DNA of 64,000 nt from Zingiber officinale (lineage: Eukaryota; Streptophyta; Magnoliopsida; Zingiberales; Zingiberaceae). Under the pieces are notes generated by a model that saw only the letters and a program-made list of their open reading frames with translations, was not told where the DNA came from and did not search any database. Each line of letters begins with the position of its first letter. Position 1 is the stretch's first letter. The position numbers were made by a program, and so were the translations under genes. Shown here one piece after another: positions 53,855 to 64,000 of this stretch. The stretch covers positions 30,520,011 through 30,584,010 of the forward strand of contig NC_056000.1 of assembly GCF_018446385.1 (NCBI RefSeq). The letters are read 5' to 3'.

Positions 53855-54427
53855 TTAAAAAAATCATGGGTTTAAAAGGATGTAAGATATTTCCATTGTT
53901 ATGAGACATTTTGGGTAGTACCTAAGAGCAAAGTCATGAGGGTCTAGGCCCAAAGTAGACAATATCATGCTATTAAGGAGATATGTAAATATCATTTGGA
54001 CACAACAATTGATATCAAAGTCATGGTCCGGATCAGATGTCATGTGGGTTGGCCTTGAACTACGTTGAGGGGAGTCCTGGAGTAGGTCAATGTAACCAAG
54101 TGTTCACCGGAGGCCCGAAGCAGGTCAGGGTGACCGAATGCTTACACGGGGAGGCCCGAAGCAGGTCAAGCGTGATCAGATACAGGGGGAGGGGCGGATC
54201 ATAAGAGTAATTATGATCCTTTATTTGAGGGGAGAATTGTTGGGATTCAATCAAAGTCCCACATTTGAAAGATTTGGGAAAGATCATGAGTTTAAAAGGA
54301 TGTAAGATATCTCCATTGATATGAGGCCTTTTGGGTATGACACAAGAGCAAAGTCATGAGGGCTTAGGCTTAAAGTAGACAATATCATACCATTGTGGAG
54401 ATATATGAACATCCTTTGAGCACAACA
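53855..54427 (+). mobile_element. TRIM-like miniature LTR element
   Basis: Fossil. The 3' LTR 54238-54427 (TGTTGGGATTC...ACACAACA, 190 bases) matches a shorter 5' copy ending at 54007. A primer-site-like TTGATATCAAAGTC follows at 54009, and a purine stretch (GAGGGGAGAAT) precedes the 3' LTR. The internal part of about 230 bases has two CGGAGGCCCGAAGCAGGTCA-type repeats (54110 and 54150) and no coding. Its left end runs into the TA microsatellite, so the left border is unsure. Confidence 0.7.
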
Positions 54428-54649
54428 AAAATTACTCGAATAACTCCTATCTGGAATCGAGGGAGTTAGGAAGCTTGAATTAAATTTATTTGGTAGACGA
54501 ACTAAGGGGCGAGGTTGCCTACTTCCACGTTTAATTAGGTGAAGTCTAGACACCTAAATTATAAAAAATATATATTATATCATTATTTTATTTATAGAGA
54601 ATTTTAATACTCAATTAAATTTAAATAAGAAATTAGTAGTAATCACATT
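54428..54649. other. Short AT-rich spacer
   Basis: No feature recognised. Confidence 0.5.
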
Positions 54650-55376
54650 TGTTGAGATTGTGAGGATCACTAGAGAGGGAGGGGGTGAATAGCTTTTTCT
54701 ATGATATTAGTGTTTTATGCAAGAATAAAATACAATAAAAATAGAAAATGTAAAATAGAAAAGCAAACTAGATGACCTCGAGATTTACGTGGTTCATAGC
54801 CCCTAAGCTCTAAGCTGCTACGTCCATGATAGAGACAGATCTAAGATCGAGTTATCCTGGCTCTAGCCTAGTAAAAAAACCTTACATAGGTAGATTTTAT
54901 AGTGTACAATGTTACCAAGGAAAATTGATGTGTTCTTTTTTCCCCCTTTTTTCTTTATTCATTTTGTTTTGGTACTTAGCCCACCTCTTCCACACCCAAA
55001 GTTTAGTACACCGTTAATTCCTGAAATTGTCCCTAGTCCACGGCTTATGCACATGAAGTCCACAAACTCTCTTCTCTTCCGTCAAGTACCAAACGTGGAG
55101 AAATTTTTTAAAATAATCAACAAATACAAGAAATAAAGAACACAATGAAGATTTGGAGAAAGAGAAATATGGTTGTGATTACACTAAGTGGAATATTTAT
55201 ATTACAATCCCTTCGACCCTTTTTATAGCTTTCATATCTAATCTTGTTATTTGCTAATTTGATGAGTATCAGTCGATTGAGTGGCGCCCATTAGTCCAAT
55301 GCTCCCTAGATCTTATTGAATCATGGCATTAGAACTTCCATCCTCAACTCTATTTGAATTAATTATTGAAATATTA

Positions 55377-56939
55377 GGGAGTGTTTGGTTTAGGGGAATA
55401 GGAGTGGGGAATGGAAATGGAAATCATTGATTGCCATTGTTAATGTTTGGATTATAGAAATAGGAATACAAATAAGGAAATGAATCATTGAAATTGGGTA
55501 ATAACTCATTCCCATGTACCTCCCCTTCAATGAGTCATTACCCTATTTTCATCAATCAAAATATTCCCTTATTCCAAAAATATCCTTGACCTAAAACTAA
55601 AATTTTCTCCCTTAATATCAAATATCAAAATATATTTATTTATTTTTTCTTTCATGTCACTTCTCTCTTCTTGTTCTCTCTCATCATATTTTCTCTCTCA
55701 TAATTTTATCACACACTTTCTCTCTCCTTAATCTCTCCTATCACACTCTCTTTCCTTTTTTTCTCATTACATTTTCTCTCTCATCATACTTTCTCTCTCC
55801 TCAAACTCTTCCATTGCACCCTCTTCCTTCTTTTTTTCATCATACTTTCTCTTTCATCATACTTTCTCTCTCCTCAATCTCTCCCATCGCACTCTCTTTT
55901 CTTTTTTTTTTCTCATCACACTTTCTCTCTCCTCAATCTCTCTTGTCACACTCCCTCTTTTTTTTCCTCAACACACTTTCTCTCTCATTATATTTTTCCC
56001 TCATCATACTTTCTCTCTCCTCAATCTCTCCCATCACTAGGGATGGCAATGGGTCGGGTTCGGGTCGGATTCTATATCCTCCGTCCCCATACCCATCGGG
56101 TATAGGATCTCCGATGGGTATACCCATACCCATTAAAGGATCGGATATCTTCTATAGTTTTAATTTTTCTTCTTTTTATCCAACTATTATCATTCAACAG
56201 AAACATATCAAAATTAACATCCTATTAAAAAATATATATATAATTAAAAAAATAGATTAAACATCTATATAGTCTCCTCCAAATATCAACAAAAATAGCA
56301 AGTTGATTTTGGAAAAAGAAAATTTTCTTTAATATATGTATATATATTATTTAATCTGGTATTCGGGTCGGGTATCGGGTATTGATAGTCCCTCCATACC
56401 CTCCTCCATTAGGGTCGGATATCGGATCCTCCATCGGGTTCGGGTGGAATTGCCATCCCTACCCATCACACTCACTGGTCTATTTTTTCTCATCACACTT
56501 TCTCTCTCATCATACTTTCTCTCTCCTCAATATATCTCATCACACGCTCTCTCTTAATTTTTGCTCATTATATTTTCTCTCTCTTCATCCTCTCTCATCA
56601 TACTTTTTATCACATCATATTTTCTCTCTCATCATGTTCTCTCCTATCACACTCTCTTTTCTCATTTTCTCTCATCACGCTTTCTCTCTCTTCATTCTTT
56701 ATCATCACACTTTCTCTCTCATCATATTTTCCTCTCACATTTATCTTTCTCTCACATCTAATTTTTTCTCTTATTTTCCTTTAAAGGTAAAAAAGAAAAT
56801 TTTAATTTATTTCGATAGAAAAAATGCAACTAACCAAACATTGCTTTTAAGAGTGATATCCATGCTCATACTCATTCCATTCCACAATACATTGATTCTC
56901 ATTCTGATTCCTATTCCTAGGAAAGAATCAAACGCCTCC
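55377..56939. mobile_element. Harbinger/Tourist-like non-autonomous element, 1.56 kb
   Basis: Perfect 3-base duplication TTA at 55374-55376 and 56940-56942. Termini are GGGAGTGTTTGGTTTAGGGGAATAGG and, inverted from the right, GGAGGCGTTTGATTCTTTCC with GGAATAGGAATC, so imperfect inverted repeats. The middle is a long pyrimidine-rich array of CTTTCTCTCTCATCATA-type repeats (about 55660-56035 and 56470-56760) that gives only chance Ser/Leu/Phe-rich frames. A hAT MITE lies within it. Confidence 0.8.
56038..56461. mobile_element. hAT-type MITE with GGGTCGGGT terminal repeats
   Basis: 424 bases with a perfect 8-base duplication CCCATCAC at 56030-56037 and 56462-56469. Termini TAGGGATGGCAATGGGTCGG and its near inverse CCATCCCTA. 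Repeated GGGTCGGGT / CGGGTATCGG words occur near both ends. No coding. Inserted in the pyrimidine-rich array of the Harbinger-like element. Confidence 0.9.
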
Positions 56940-57310
56940 TTAGTTGTCTCTTGGATATTGCCTACTCTTCCATCAAAATCTAATCAATTGCTCCAGTATG
57001 CTATTTCTTCAAACAAGCCTTATTGACTCAACTCTCAACTAGGCTACTGGACAACCCTATGTTGTTTGAAAAGGATTCATACCAATAGTTGATTGATCCT
57101 TATCCACCAATCAACTGATCCAATCATAATCCCTCAAATAGAAGTATCTTAGGTTATATAGACATATGAATCACCAATTGACTAAATTCAATCATAAGTG
57201 CATTGATATCTTGACTTTGATCCGCTCTAAAGTCAAGTTGGCCTAACTCTGCTATCAACCTTACACCCTATGTATACAAGTCACTCCACTCACATCTTAT
57301 GTGATGTTTC

Positions 57311-58460
57311 TGTTAGACTTAAAGCATGAACAATTGTTATTTCAATAATTTAATTCAATAACGAAAAAGATAAACTCACTTGAGATTGATGTGTAGTCTT
57401 CTTATGTTTGTGTCTGCCATCACTGGAAATATTATGATAAATCACCCCTAGATCTCACAAGCCAAATTCCTCTTCGAGAGAATGTTCTTCTCTCGCAAAA
57501 CTTCAAGCATTTCTCTACTTTTTACTTGGATGCTTTTATAAAGGGATGAATGGGAAGTTTTCCAAAACTGAACATAGTAGCGGCTTTTTTTATTAAAAAA
57601 AAAAAACTTCATATACAATTGCATGGCAATTGCACGCCCACTATCAATATTTTTCACTCGTCCAAGTTAAGCCATAGAACTAAATAAGAACATTCAATTC
57701 AAACTTGAGAAAAATTGGTTTGTCCGATAGCAAACATACTAAACAATTAAAGCTAAAAAAATTGTCATACTTTACATAGCCGCTCTTCAAAATAAATTAG
57801 AGACATCAATATCTCGTACTTACCCTAAATTAAATAATTTACATAAATATGAGTATTACTAATCCCTTATAATGACTATTATGTTAAGAGCATATTTAAT
57901 ATCTTCAATCATTACAATTATTCTTAATTATATTTTTAGTACTAAATAAAAAATGTAATTGGTCGACTAATGAATAAATGTCAAATATGTAATCTATTTT
58001 ACTCTTCCTTTTTAGCTAGAATTCATTAATTTTAATCAATCATTTTCTTAGTAATATTTCATAAACTGAATCAATCATACTTATTAGAATACATACTAAA
58101 GTAGCAAACACTGATTCAAACTTCAAGTAAATAAATAAAAAATCATTGAGAGTAAAACTGAGATTATCTTATAATCTCAAAGGTCTCACATAGTAGAGAA
58201 ATATAAATATATTTTCCTACTAACTTATTGTCGCTATAGCATATATGGTATGAATCATATACTACAATGTTATTCTCTTTACTAATAAAGAGAACATGTT
58301 TTTCACAAATGCAACATCGTATAGATTTTAATCTAGACATAGACAATGTCTAATCTTGATTTAAACTCATGAATTCAAATTTAGCTTCCAGTAGGTATAA
58401 TAAATGATTAATACATTTACTTTGATCATTATCAATTTACAAATGATTTTATCTTGATAC
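57311..58460 (-). mobile_element. Element J: copia fragment related to element F, minus orientation
   Basis: Fossil. An LTR of about 339 bases (57311-57649) with a TATA-like TTTATAAAAGC, preceded on the minus strand by a purine-rich tract like that of element F. The region 58080-58440 read inverted matches the 3' non-coding region of element F at about 34200-34400 (for example TTAGTAAAGAGAATAACAT). It is cut off at 58460 by element I. No coding part is in the window. Confidence 0.65.
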
Positions 58461-59715
58461 TGTTGGTGCAGCTGGGCCGGCAAAAAGGGGGTGAATTACT
58501 TGTTAAAAACAAAGTGAACCTTTCTCGTTCTTTAAACTCTAGTTAGTAGCACAAGTATACTAAACAGAATAATAAAACTGAACAAAAGTAAGAAGACAAA
58601 TCTATTTACTTGATTACAACATAGGTGGTTGTTAATCCAAGGTGTTAAAGAAAACTCCACTAAAAAAACTCCTTTGTTGAAGGCGAAGTAGCCTCTTACA
58701 AACGTTTACAGCTCACAGAATGACTAGGAAGTGAATATAAAATTTGTAGTTCAGTTATTATATTTTTCTTAGATCCAGGAGTTTTTTTATAGCTCTTGGA
58801 AAATCTAATCCGAGGCTAGAAGGCTCCTTCCACTACAAAAAAACAGGGCTTCATAAACCGATTTTTAAAACGGAATTAAAATCCGTTTTAAATTTTAGTA
58901 AATCAAAAACGGATTTACTACGGAATTATTATTCTAGTGCACTTAAATGAAATAAAAAAATATATAAAAATATTTAAGACCGAATTTAAAATGAACTAAA
59001 AATAAATTTATAAAATAAATCTTTATAAACAAAAATAAATACAGATTTAAAATTGAATCTAATACGAAATTTTATTTGTCACAAATTCTGTTTATACAAT
59101 TTTAAACAGAAATAAATTCGGTTTTAATTTATATAAATTATAAAGAAAATTATTATTATTATTATATTTTATTTTAATAAATTAAAACCCTAACGCTAAA
59201 TCTTTCTTTTGTTTTCATTTTCGTTTATCTCGCCACTTCGTGTATCTCGCCGACTTCTTTTACTGTGTATCTCCCCACTTCATGTGTCTCGTCGACTTCT
59301 GCTACTCTCTCTTAGAAGAAAATCCCTAATTTCTTCTTCTTCCTCTTGCTATGATTTCCATGCTGCACGTCCTTGCTCCTGTCCGCGTCCACTGCCACAT
59401 ACGCGTGTGCGGCCAGATAATCTCTTGAGGCAGCGGTCACCTTGGACGCGCGAGCGACCGACCACCTCCTTGGCAACGTGCCCTACCAAATGGCGCGACG
59501 GTCGCTACATGGGTCGTTGCCTCGACATCCCTGCCTTGGTTGTGGCTGCCTTGCCTTTGTCGTGGCTACCAACAGCATCCCTGCCTTTCACAGCTTCTAC
59601 CCATCCTTGGCCACGGTGATTGCTATTTGGGCCGCTGCCACAGAATTCTGCCGTGGCCGCTAGCAGCAACCCTGCCTTGGGCAGCCGCCGCCCTTCCTTG
59701 GTCGTGGTTATATGT

Positions 59716-59862
59716 CATATCTGTCACAACAAGCATTGCTTCTGAAAGGGGTGAAAGTAATGTAGAAACAGTTGGTTACCAGATTCCTTTAGAAGCAAAA
59801 TCTTCTATGCAAAACATGTCTATTGTTTGTACAACAGGAGTCCTACTCCGAAGGCTGGCACT
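59716..59862 (+). pseudogene. Captured DExH-box RNA helicase exon fragment in the CACTA element
   Basis: In one frame the translation reads SVTTSIASERGE, then VETVGYQIPLEAKSSMQ, then IVCTTGVLLRRL. This matches the order in plant DExH/DEAH helicases of the DHX36-like class between the SAT-adjacent RERGE region and motif Ib-like CTTGVLLRRL (family: SVAxRxxxERGE, GxxVGYQIRLE, LLFCTTGVLLRRL). After the segment the similarity stops, which fits an exon end. It lacks the ATP-binding P-loop and DExH motifs, so it cannot be an active helicase by itself. Likely picked up by the transposon; the donor gene is not in the window. Confidence 0.75.
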
Positions 59863-60739
59863 TCCTATCAATCATAAATGGATTCTTATCTTATATCTAG
59901 AATTTATTTCCATTTTAAGCTTCCAAGCATGTTCTCCAGTTAAGTAAATATTTCAGTAGCCTTGCAAGTTCTCACTTTAGAAATTCATTTAATTGTCAAA
60001 AGTAGAACATTTATCAAAATAATTTAGATGACTAACCCAAGATCAGATTCTACATATTCTTCTTAATTTAGTTTATTTGACCAATGCCAATATTGCCGAA
60101 TGTACATATGAGTATTATCTATTTATCTAGTTTTGTGTCAACATGTGGGAAATGTTGTTTTACAAACTGCATTATGCTTGCCATCATATAGAGAAGTTTT
60201 TCATGTTTTCTTCTATTGGTGTTACCATGTTACATATCAAAATGTGATAGATGGAAACCAATGTAGAATTTTGTTTTACAGTTTTTGTATGGATTTGATT
60301 TTTTATAAAATTTTGTGGTCGGTTTAGTTGATATGAAAAATGCTAATATCTAGAATGGCAAATAATATTTTTTTAGTTTTAGATGGAGTTAGTAGAAAGC
60401 TTTTAGAGAACAAGCGATTTAGGCAATTCATTCTTGTTTTGCCATCTAGATATCTCAAGTCTCAAATTTCCATTTGAAATCTACTATATCGCAATGTATT
60501 TCTTAAATCAAGACAAATTTGGGAGAGTTAGGCAAGAACCTGATGGAGCTTTGGAGGTTAGTTTTTGTTGTATGATAACTTTAAGAATGTAGATCTTCAT
60601 CAAAATTACCTACTAGCATGTCAGTTTTGGATTTTTCTTTTTTACATTGTCTATGTATTTTGCTTCTTGGTCTTTGACATGAAAACATGTGGTTTACATA
60701 GAACATGATTCTCCAAGTAGGTTGCATTAAGTATGTTTA

Positions 60740-61020
60740 CTGCAAGTCTCTTTTGCTGAAATTTATTTAATATTAACTGTAGAAATTTTTTGTTTGTTGT
60801 TTACGCCAGGATAGTTCTACAGAAATTGTGTTTGCTGAATTTTATTTGTTATTTACTGCAGTTCTCTTTTACTGAATTTTATTTATTATTTACTATAGGA
60901 ATTATTTTTTGTTGTTTATTGCAAGAAAGTCCTACAAGAATTTTTGTTTGCTGAATTTTGTTTGTTGTTTACTGCAATTCTCTTTTGCTGAATTTTTTCT
61001 TGTATTCTCTTTTGCTGAAT
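60740..61020. repeat. Imperfect tandem repeat inside the CACTA element
   Basis: Several copies of a unit near 45-60 bases built from TTGCTGAATTTTATTTGTTATTTACTGCA and TCTCTTTTGCTGAATTT. They give no coding frame. Confidence 0.7.
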
Positions 61021-61260
61021 TTTTAATTTATGCGATGCAGATGTCAAAAAGAGGGACGAAGGATATTGGTTCCAACAAAGAAAGATAAGGAGGAGAAGAC
61101 GACAGAGATGATAATCTCTTACGATACAAGATGAGTATGTATATTTAATTCTTATTAATGGTATACAATTTGAAGAAACCATTGAGTGACATAATATTTA
61201 CTTTAATGATGATGTATGTAGGCAACATGATACCATGCTTGAACTTAATAATATGCTAAA

Positions 61261-61565
61261 TGAAACACAAGAACGTGAGCATCATGTGGAAAAAGATGTC
61301 TAATGATATTAAGGATTTGCTTTGGGAAGATTTTAAGGTAAGTAATAGATTTTAAATTCTAAAAAAATAATCTCATTTTGTATGAATTAATTCATTGTTA
61401 ATATTATTTATAACCATTGATTATCTATTGGATTTGATGCAGTTGAAATATAAATGGGATAATTTTACTGATGGAGAAATGAAGAAGGTATGGAATGAAA
61501 ATACAAGTGAAAGATACAGAGCAACAATTCATTTGGCTAAGAAAGTAGCAACATCATTGACATAA
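61261..61565 (+). CDS. Two-exon fragment resembling Ptta/En/Spm-type CACTA protein
   Basis: A likely exon ending at 61337 (translation ...KKMSNDIKDLLWEDFK), a GT...AG intron 61338-61442 (GTAAGTAA donor, TTTGATGCAG acceptor) and an exon 61443-61565 (LKYKWDNFTDGEMKKVWNEN, then SERYRATIHLAKKVA and a stop). The pattern K-x-LW-x-F-x(4,6)-F-x(8,12)-W-x(5,10)-RY is that of the N-terminal part of plant En/Spm-type accessory transposase proteins. The start codon is not fixed; one candidate is the ATG in CATCATGTGG at about 61287. It may be only a remnant. Confidence 0.4.
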
Positions 61566-61663
61566 GAAGACTTAGGAAGGGAACTAAACATATTAGATAT
61601 GATAGATAGGGGACCTGAATGATTGGAGACTAATATATTGAATGATTGTATATACAAATTAAA

Positions 61664-61902
61664 GATGAAATTTATATATGAATTTATAAACATGATTGTA
61701 AACAGATTTATAAATAGATTAAAAATTATATTTATTATATAAATTTAGACAAAATAATGCTAGATTTAAAACAAAATCTGAGATGAAATTTATATACAAA
61801 TTTATAAATAGGATTGTAAACGGATTTATAAATAAATTAAAATTATATTTATTATATAATTTGAGACAAACTAATAATGGATTTAAAACAAAATTAGAGA
61901 CA
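61664..61902. repeat. Tandem duplication in the right subterminal part of the CACTA element
   Basis: Two copies of a unit of about 120 bases, each beginning GATGAAATTTATATA and containing GATTGTAAACxGATTTATAAAT. They add to the subterminal repeat density. Confidence 0.75.
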
Positions 61903-63366
61903 GAATTTGTATTCGAAATTAATTTTATTGGGTTAAATTAAAAACAGATTTATAAATGATTTTTCAATTTGTTTATGAAATTAGAGACGAAATAGTTCCG
62001 TTTCAAAATTAGCTACGGGACTTTCAATAACGGAATTTTAAGACGTAATATTTCGTTTCAAACATTCTTTAGAGACAGAAAAATAACTTTCAAAAACAAA
62101 ATTTTTCGACTCTAAAGCCCTGTTTTCTTGTAGTGTTCAATAGGGTGGAAGGCGCCTCCAGCGTGGCAAGTTCTATCTATGCGAAGATAAAATTCATCTT
62201 CACAAATGATCACTTGGAATGCGCCTTTGTACTATTCATTGAAGGTGTCTTCCAGCCATGGAAGGCGCCTTCGCACTGTTCATCGAAGACGCCTTCCACA
62301 CGGTAACTCAGCTCAACGCTGATCTCTTTGCAAGGCTCTTTGCATAGGTGATTCTCTGACCATTTGGAATTAAGCTCACCTGAACTCAACTCTAACCTTC
62401 TCCTTGAGCAGACTTCCTCCCCAACTTCTCATCCCTCGAACATCACACGCGTCCTTCTCATCCATCGGTGTACTATTCCGCAGCACCTCGTCCCTCAGAT
62501 GCACCAAGCCTGTCGGCTCCTTTCCCATGTCACCCTTGTCGCTAGCTGCATCTTCCGCTCGACTTCTTATATTCCTAATCTCTTGCACACTTAGACGCAA
62601 GGATCAAACACAATAGGACCTAACTGAACTTGGTTGACCACATCAAAACTACCAGGAGTATTTACAATTTCTCCCTTTTTGATGTGCATCTACCCAAGTT
62701 CAAGTTAGGGTTAAAAATGTAATAACATAAAGTAGATAACAAATTGTTTGCAAAACAAGTAAAAAAAATGCTTACAAACAAATAATTAAAAATTCTAAAT
62801 TCTACCTCCCCCTGAACCTGTACATATTTCTCCCCCTTTGATCACATAAAAAAATTAGAAAAAATAAAATAAACTTTATAAAATATTGAAATATTTTTCT
62901 AGGGGTAGTCCATGCAAATAACTAAAAAGAATTTTCAGCAGAAATCTAAGGGATAGAAAAAAATCAAGAAGTTTTTAGAATTTTGAAAAATATCTAAAAA
63001 ATTTTATACCGGTTGAATGGTTATAAAAAAAACAATATTAAAATTATTTTAAGTGAAAATAAAAATTGAAAAAAAACTTCTATTTTAGTTAGGTAATTAA
63101 ACATTTATTCTAATAATTAGCTTCCAGACTGTGGCGAGACACTAGACCTTCTTGGATATTGGAACAACAACTACTTCTAGACAAAACATTTTAAAGAAAT
63201 TAAATATTTATTTTTTTTCTAAATATTCTAGGTCTATCTTTCAAACATAACATTTTAATCTAAGCATATTTTTGGAACCCAATATAGGTTTCTACCTACT
63301 AGGTTAATTTAAAATTTCTTAGGGATATATTTCTATAATATTTTTCTAATTTGGCACTGGTGATTT

Positions 63367-63699
63367 TTAATGTACTAGTTGATTTACCATAATTTCTAAA
63401 TCTTGATTTTGATAGTAATTAGAACATGCATGGTTATCTTTAAATCTCTCTATTTGTGTTTTTAATTTTTCATTTTCTAATTTCAAATTATCAAATAATT
63501 CTAGTGGACATGCATTGGTTAATTGTCTTTTCAAATCAAAATGTTCTTTTTCTAATTTGCACATATTTTTAGAGAGCATTTTGATAAACTCAAAAGATTG
63601 CTTGGGAGATAGTGCACATACCTCATTTACCTCGTGTTCTGATTCTCCCCCTTCGTCACTGCTTTCTTTAGAGGATCCTCCCCCTTCGCTAATGCTCAT
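63367..63699 (-). CDS. gag-like frame of element I
   Basis: 110 codons on the minus strand: acidic Ser-rich start (MSISEGGGSSKESSDEGGES), then a Lys/Glu-rich coiled-coil-like stretch (LEKEHFDLKRQLTNACPLE, LKLENEKLKTQIERF). The same layout is seen in the tail of the gag-like frame of element B (NEREESSEESNSTGGAS, then a Lys-rich coil), supporting one family. Part of a fossil retroelement. Confidence 0.6.
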   Translation of the reverse strand: MSISEGGGSSKESSDEGGESEHEVNEVCALSPKQSFEFIKMLSKNMCKLEKEHFDLKRQLTNACPLELFDNLKLENEKLKTQIERFKDNHACSNYYQNQDLEIMVNQLVH

Positions 63700-64000
63700 C
63701 TCTGAGGAACTTTCAATGTCCCTCTAGTGCTTTGCCATCAAGGCTAGTCCGACATATGCTTCAATCTTGGACTCGAAGGATGATGACTCGTCCCATGTGG
63801 CCTTCAGATTCTTGTGCTTCAATCTTGTTGGTCTTTTGTCCTTGTCCTTGTCCTTGTCCTTTTTCTTTAGTTCTGGGCAATTATCTTTGATGTACCCTTC
63901 TCCTTGACAGTTGTAGCATCGGACCTTTCTTTTGCTCCAAAAGTGTTTCTTTGCTTCTCCTTGACAATTGCTTCGTTTTCATCAATTGACGCTTCGGAGT

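Larger units (their letters stand above)
54650..57310 (-). mobile_element. Copia-like LTR fragment K, minus orientation, interrupted by a Harbinger-like element
   Basis: Fossil. It begins TGTTGAGATTGTGAGGATCA and continues with GGAGGGGGTGAATAGC, the inverted end signature of copia-like LTRs, then TTTACGTGGTTCATAGCCCCTAAGC. It is split by the element at 55377-56939 and ends where fragment J begins. The far border was not found, so it is a fragment or its end is masked. Confidence 0.5.
58831..62135 (+). mobile_element. CACTA (En/Spm-type) transposon, 3.3 kb, with captured helicase fragment
   Basis: Perfect 3-base duplication TTC at 58828-58830 and 62136-62138. Terminal inverted repeats are CACTACAAAAAAACAGGGCTT on the left and, inverted from the right, CACTACAAGAAAACAGGGCTT. 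Subterminal regions carry many short AAACGGATTT / CGGAATT repeats in both orientations. Inside, a Ser/Arg/Pro-rich frame (59209-59619) runs near a segment resembling a DExH RNA helicase (59716-59862). At 61261-61565 there is a two-exon stretch resembling plant Ptta/En/Spm transposase N-terminal sequence. No full TnpD-type transposase is present, so it is non-autonomous. The two flanks rejoin into the LTR of element I. Confidence 0.92.
58461..64000 (-). mobile_element. Element I: gag-bearing copia-like LTR element, minus orientation, running off the window
   Basis: Fossil. Its 3' LTR is 58461-62666 including the 3.3 kb CACTA insertion, so about 0.9 kb of LTR proper. The LTR matches elements A and B (GATGTGGTCAACCAAGTT, CGAGGGATGAGAAG, GGCGCC boxes at 62145-62298, TATA-like sequence near 58787). 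A purine tract adjoins the LTR at about 62667-62680. On the minus strand a gag-like frame (63699-63367) and, further upstream, a zinc-knuckle-like region (about 63880-63930) are seen. No polymerase is visible between gag and LTR, so it is another gag-only type. The 5' end lies beyond the window. Confidence 0.75.

Noticed and set aside
56336-57026. 214-codon Ser/Leu/Phe-rich frame that might suggest a membrane protein
   Set aside because: It is a translation of the pyrimidine-rich array of a non-autonomous transposon and crosses the hAT MITE border.
59209-59619. 136-codon frame as an independent host gene
   Set aside because: Low-complexity Ser/Arg/Pro sequence wholly inside the CACTA element; no domain. 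It may be a captured leader region but is not supported as a gene.

Overview
The window is plant nuclear DNA. Genes have introns with GT...AG borders, the intergenic DNA is AT-rich, and about two thirds of the sequence is transposons inserted into one another. Protein families (ARF1 GTPase, chloroplast SQD1, EAR-motif C2H2 factor, plant dienelactone hydrolase) and the Ty1/copia, Ty3/gypsy, CACTA, hAT and Tourist-like elements all fit an angiosperm. The overall style suggests a monocot, perhaps Zingiberales, but that is an impression and was not tested.

Layout. 1-570: probable promoter and 5' leader of a minus-strand gene that lies to the left. 2739-4211: decayed copy of a dienelactone hydrolase (DLH) gene. 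About 6650-22600: a SINE-like sequence split by a copia-like element whose own body is split by a hAT element, a gypsy solo LTR (itself split twice) and two further solo LTRs. 23596-24340: a long inverted repeat and a GC-rich island of unknown origin. 24740-35750: LINE remnants split by a solo LTR and by a Ty1/copia element, which itself holds a gypsy solo LTR and a Tourist MITE. 35750-39990: a minus-strand SINE and AT-rich DNA with a duplicated foldback repeat.

Gene island, 40.1-53.3 kb. It holds an intact seven-exon DLH gene (+), an intronless two-finger C2H2 repressor-type gene (+), an ARF1-type small GTPase gene (-) and SQD1, UDP-sulfoquinovose synthase (+). ARF and SQD1 are divergent and share a short promoter interval. 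The genes are ordinary eukaryotic neighbours with unrelated roles: cytosolic hydrolase, nuclear transcription factor, Golgi vesicle traffic and chloroplast sulfolipid synthesis.

53.3-64 kb is again transposon-rich. It contains a TRIM-like element, a Harbinger-like element carrying a hAT MITE, copia fragments, and a minus-strand gag-bearing element whose LTR is split by a 3.3 kb CACTA transposon. That CACTA element carries what looks like a captured exon of a DExH-box RNA helicase.

The most notable observations are the helicase capture, the repeated pairing of GGCGCC-type palindromes with a TATA box in several LTR families, the depth of nesting shown by target-site duplications, and the fate of the two DLH copies. 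No wholly new system is claimed.
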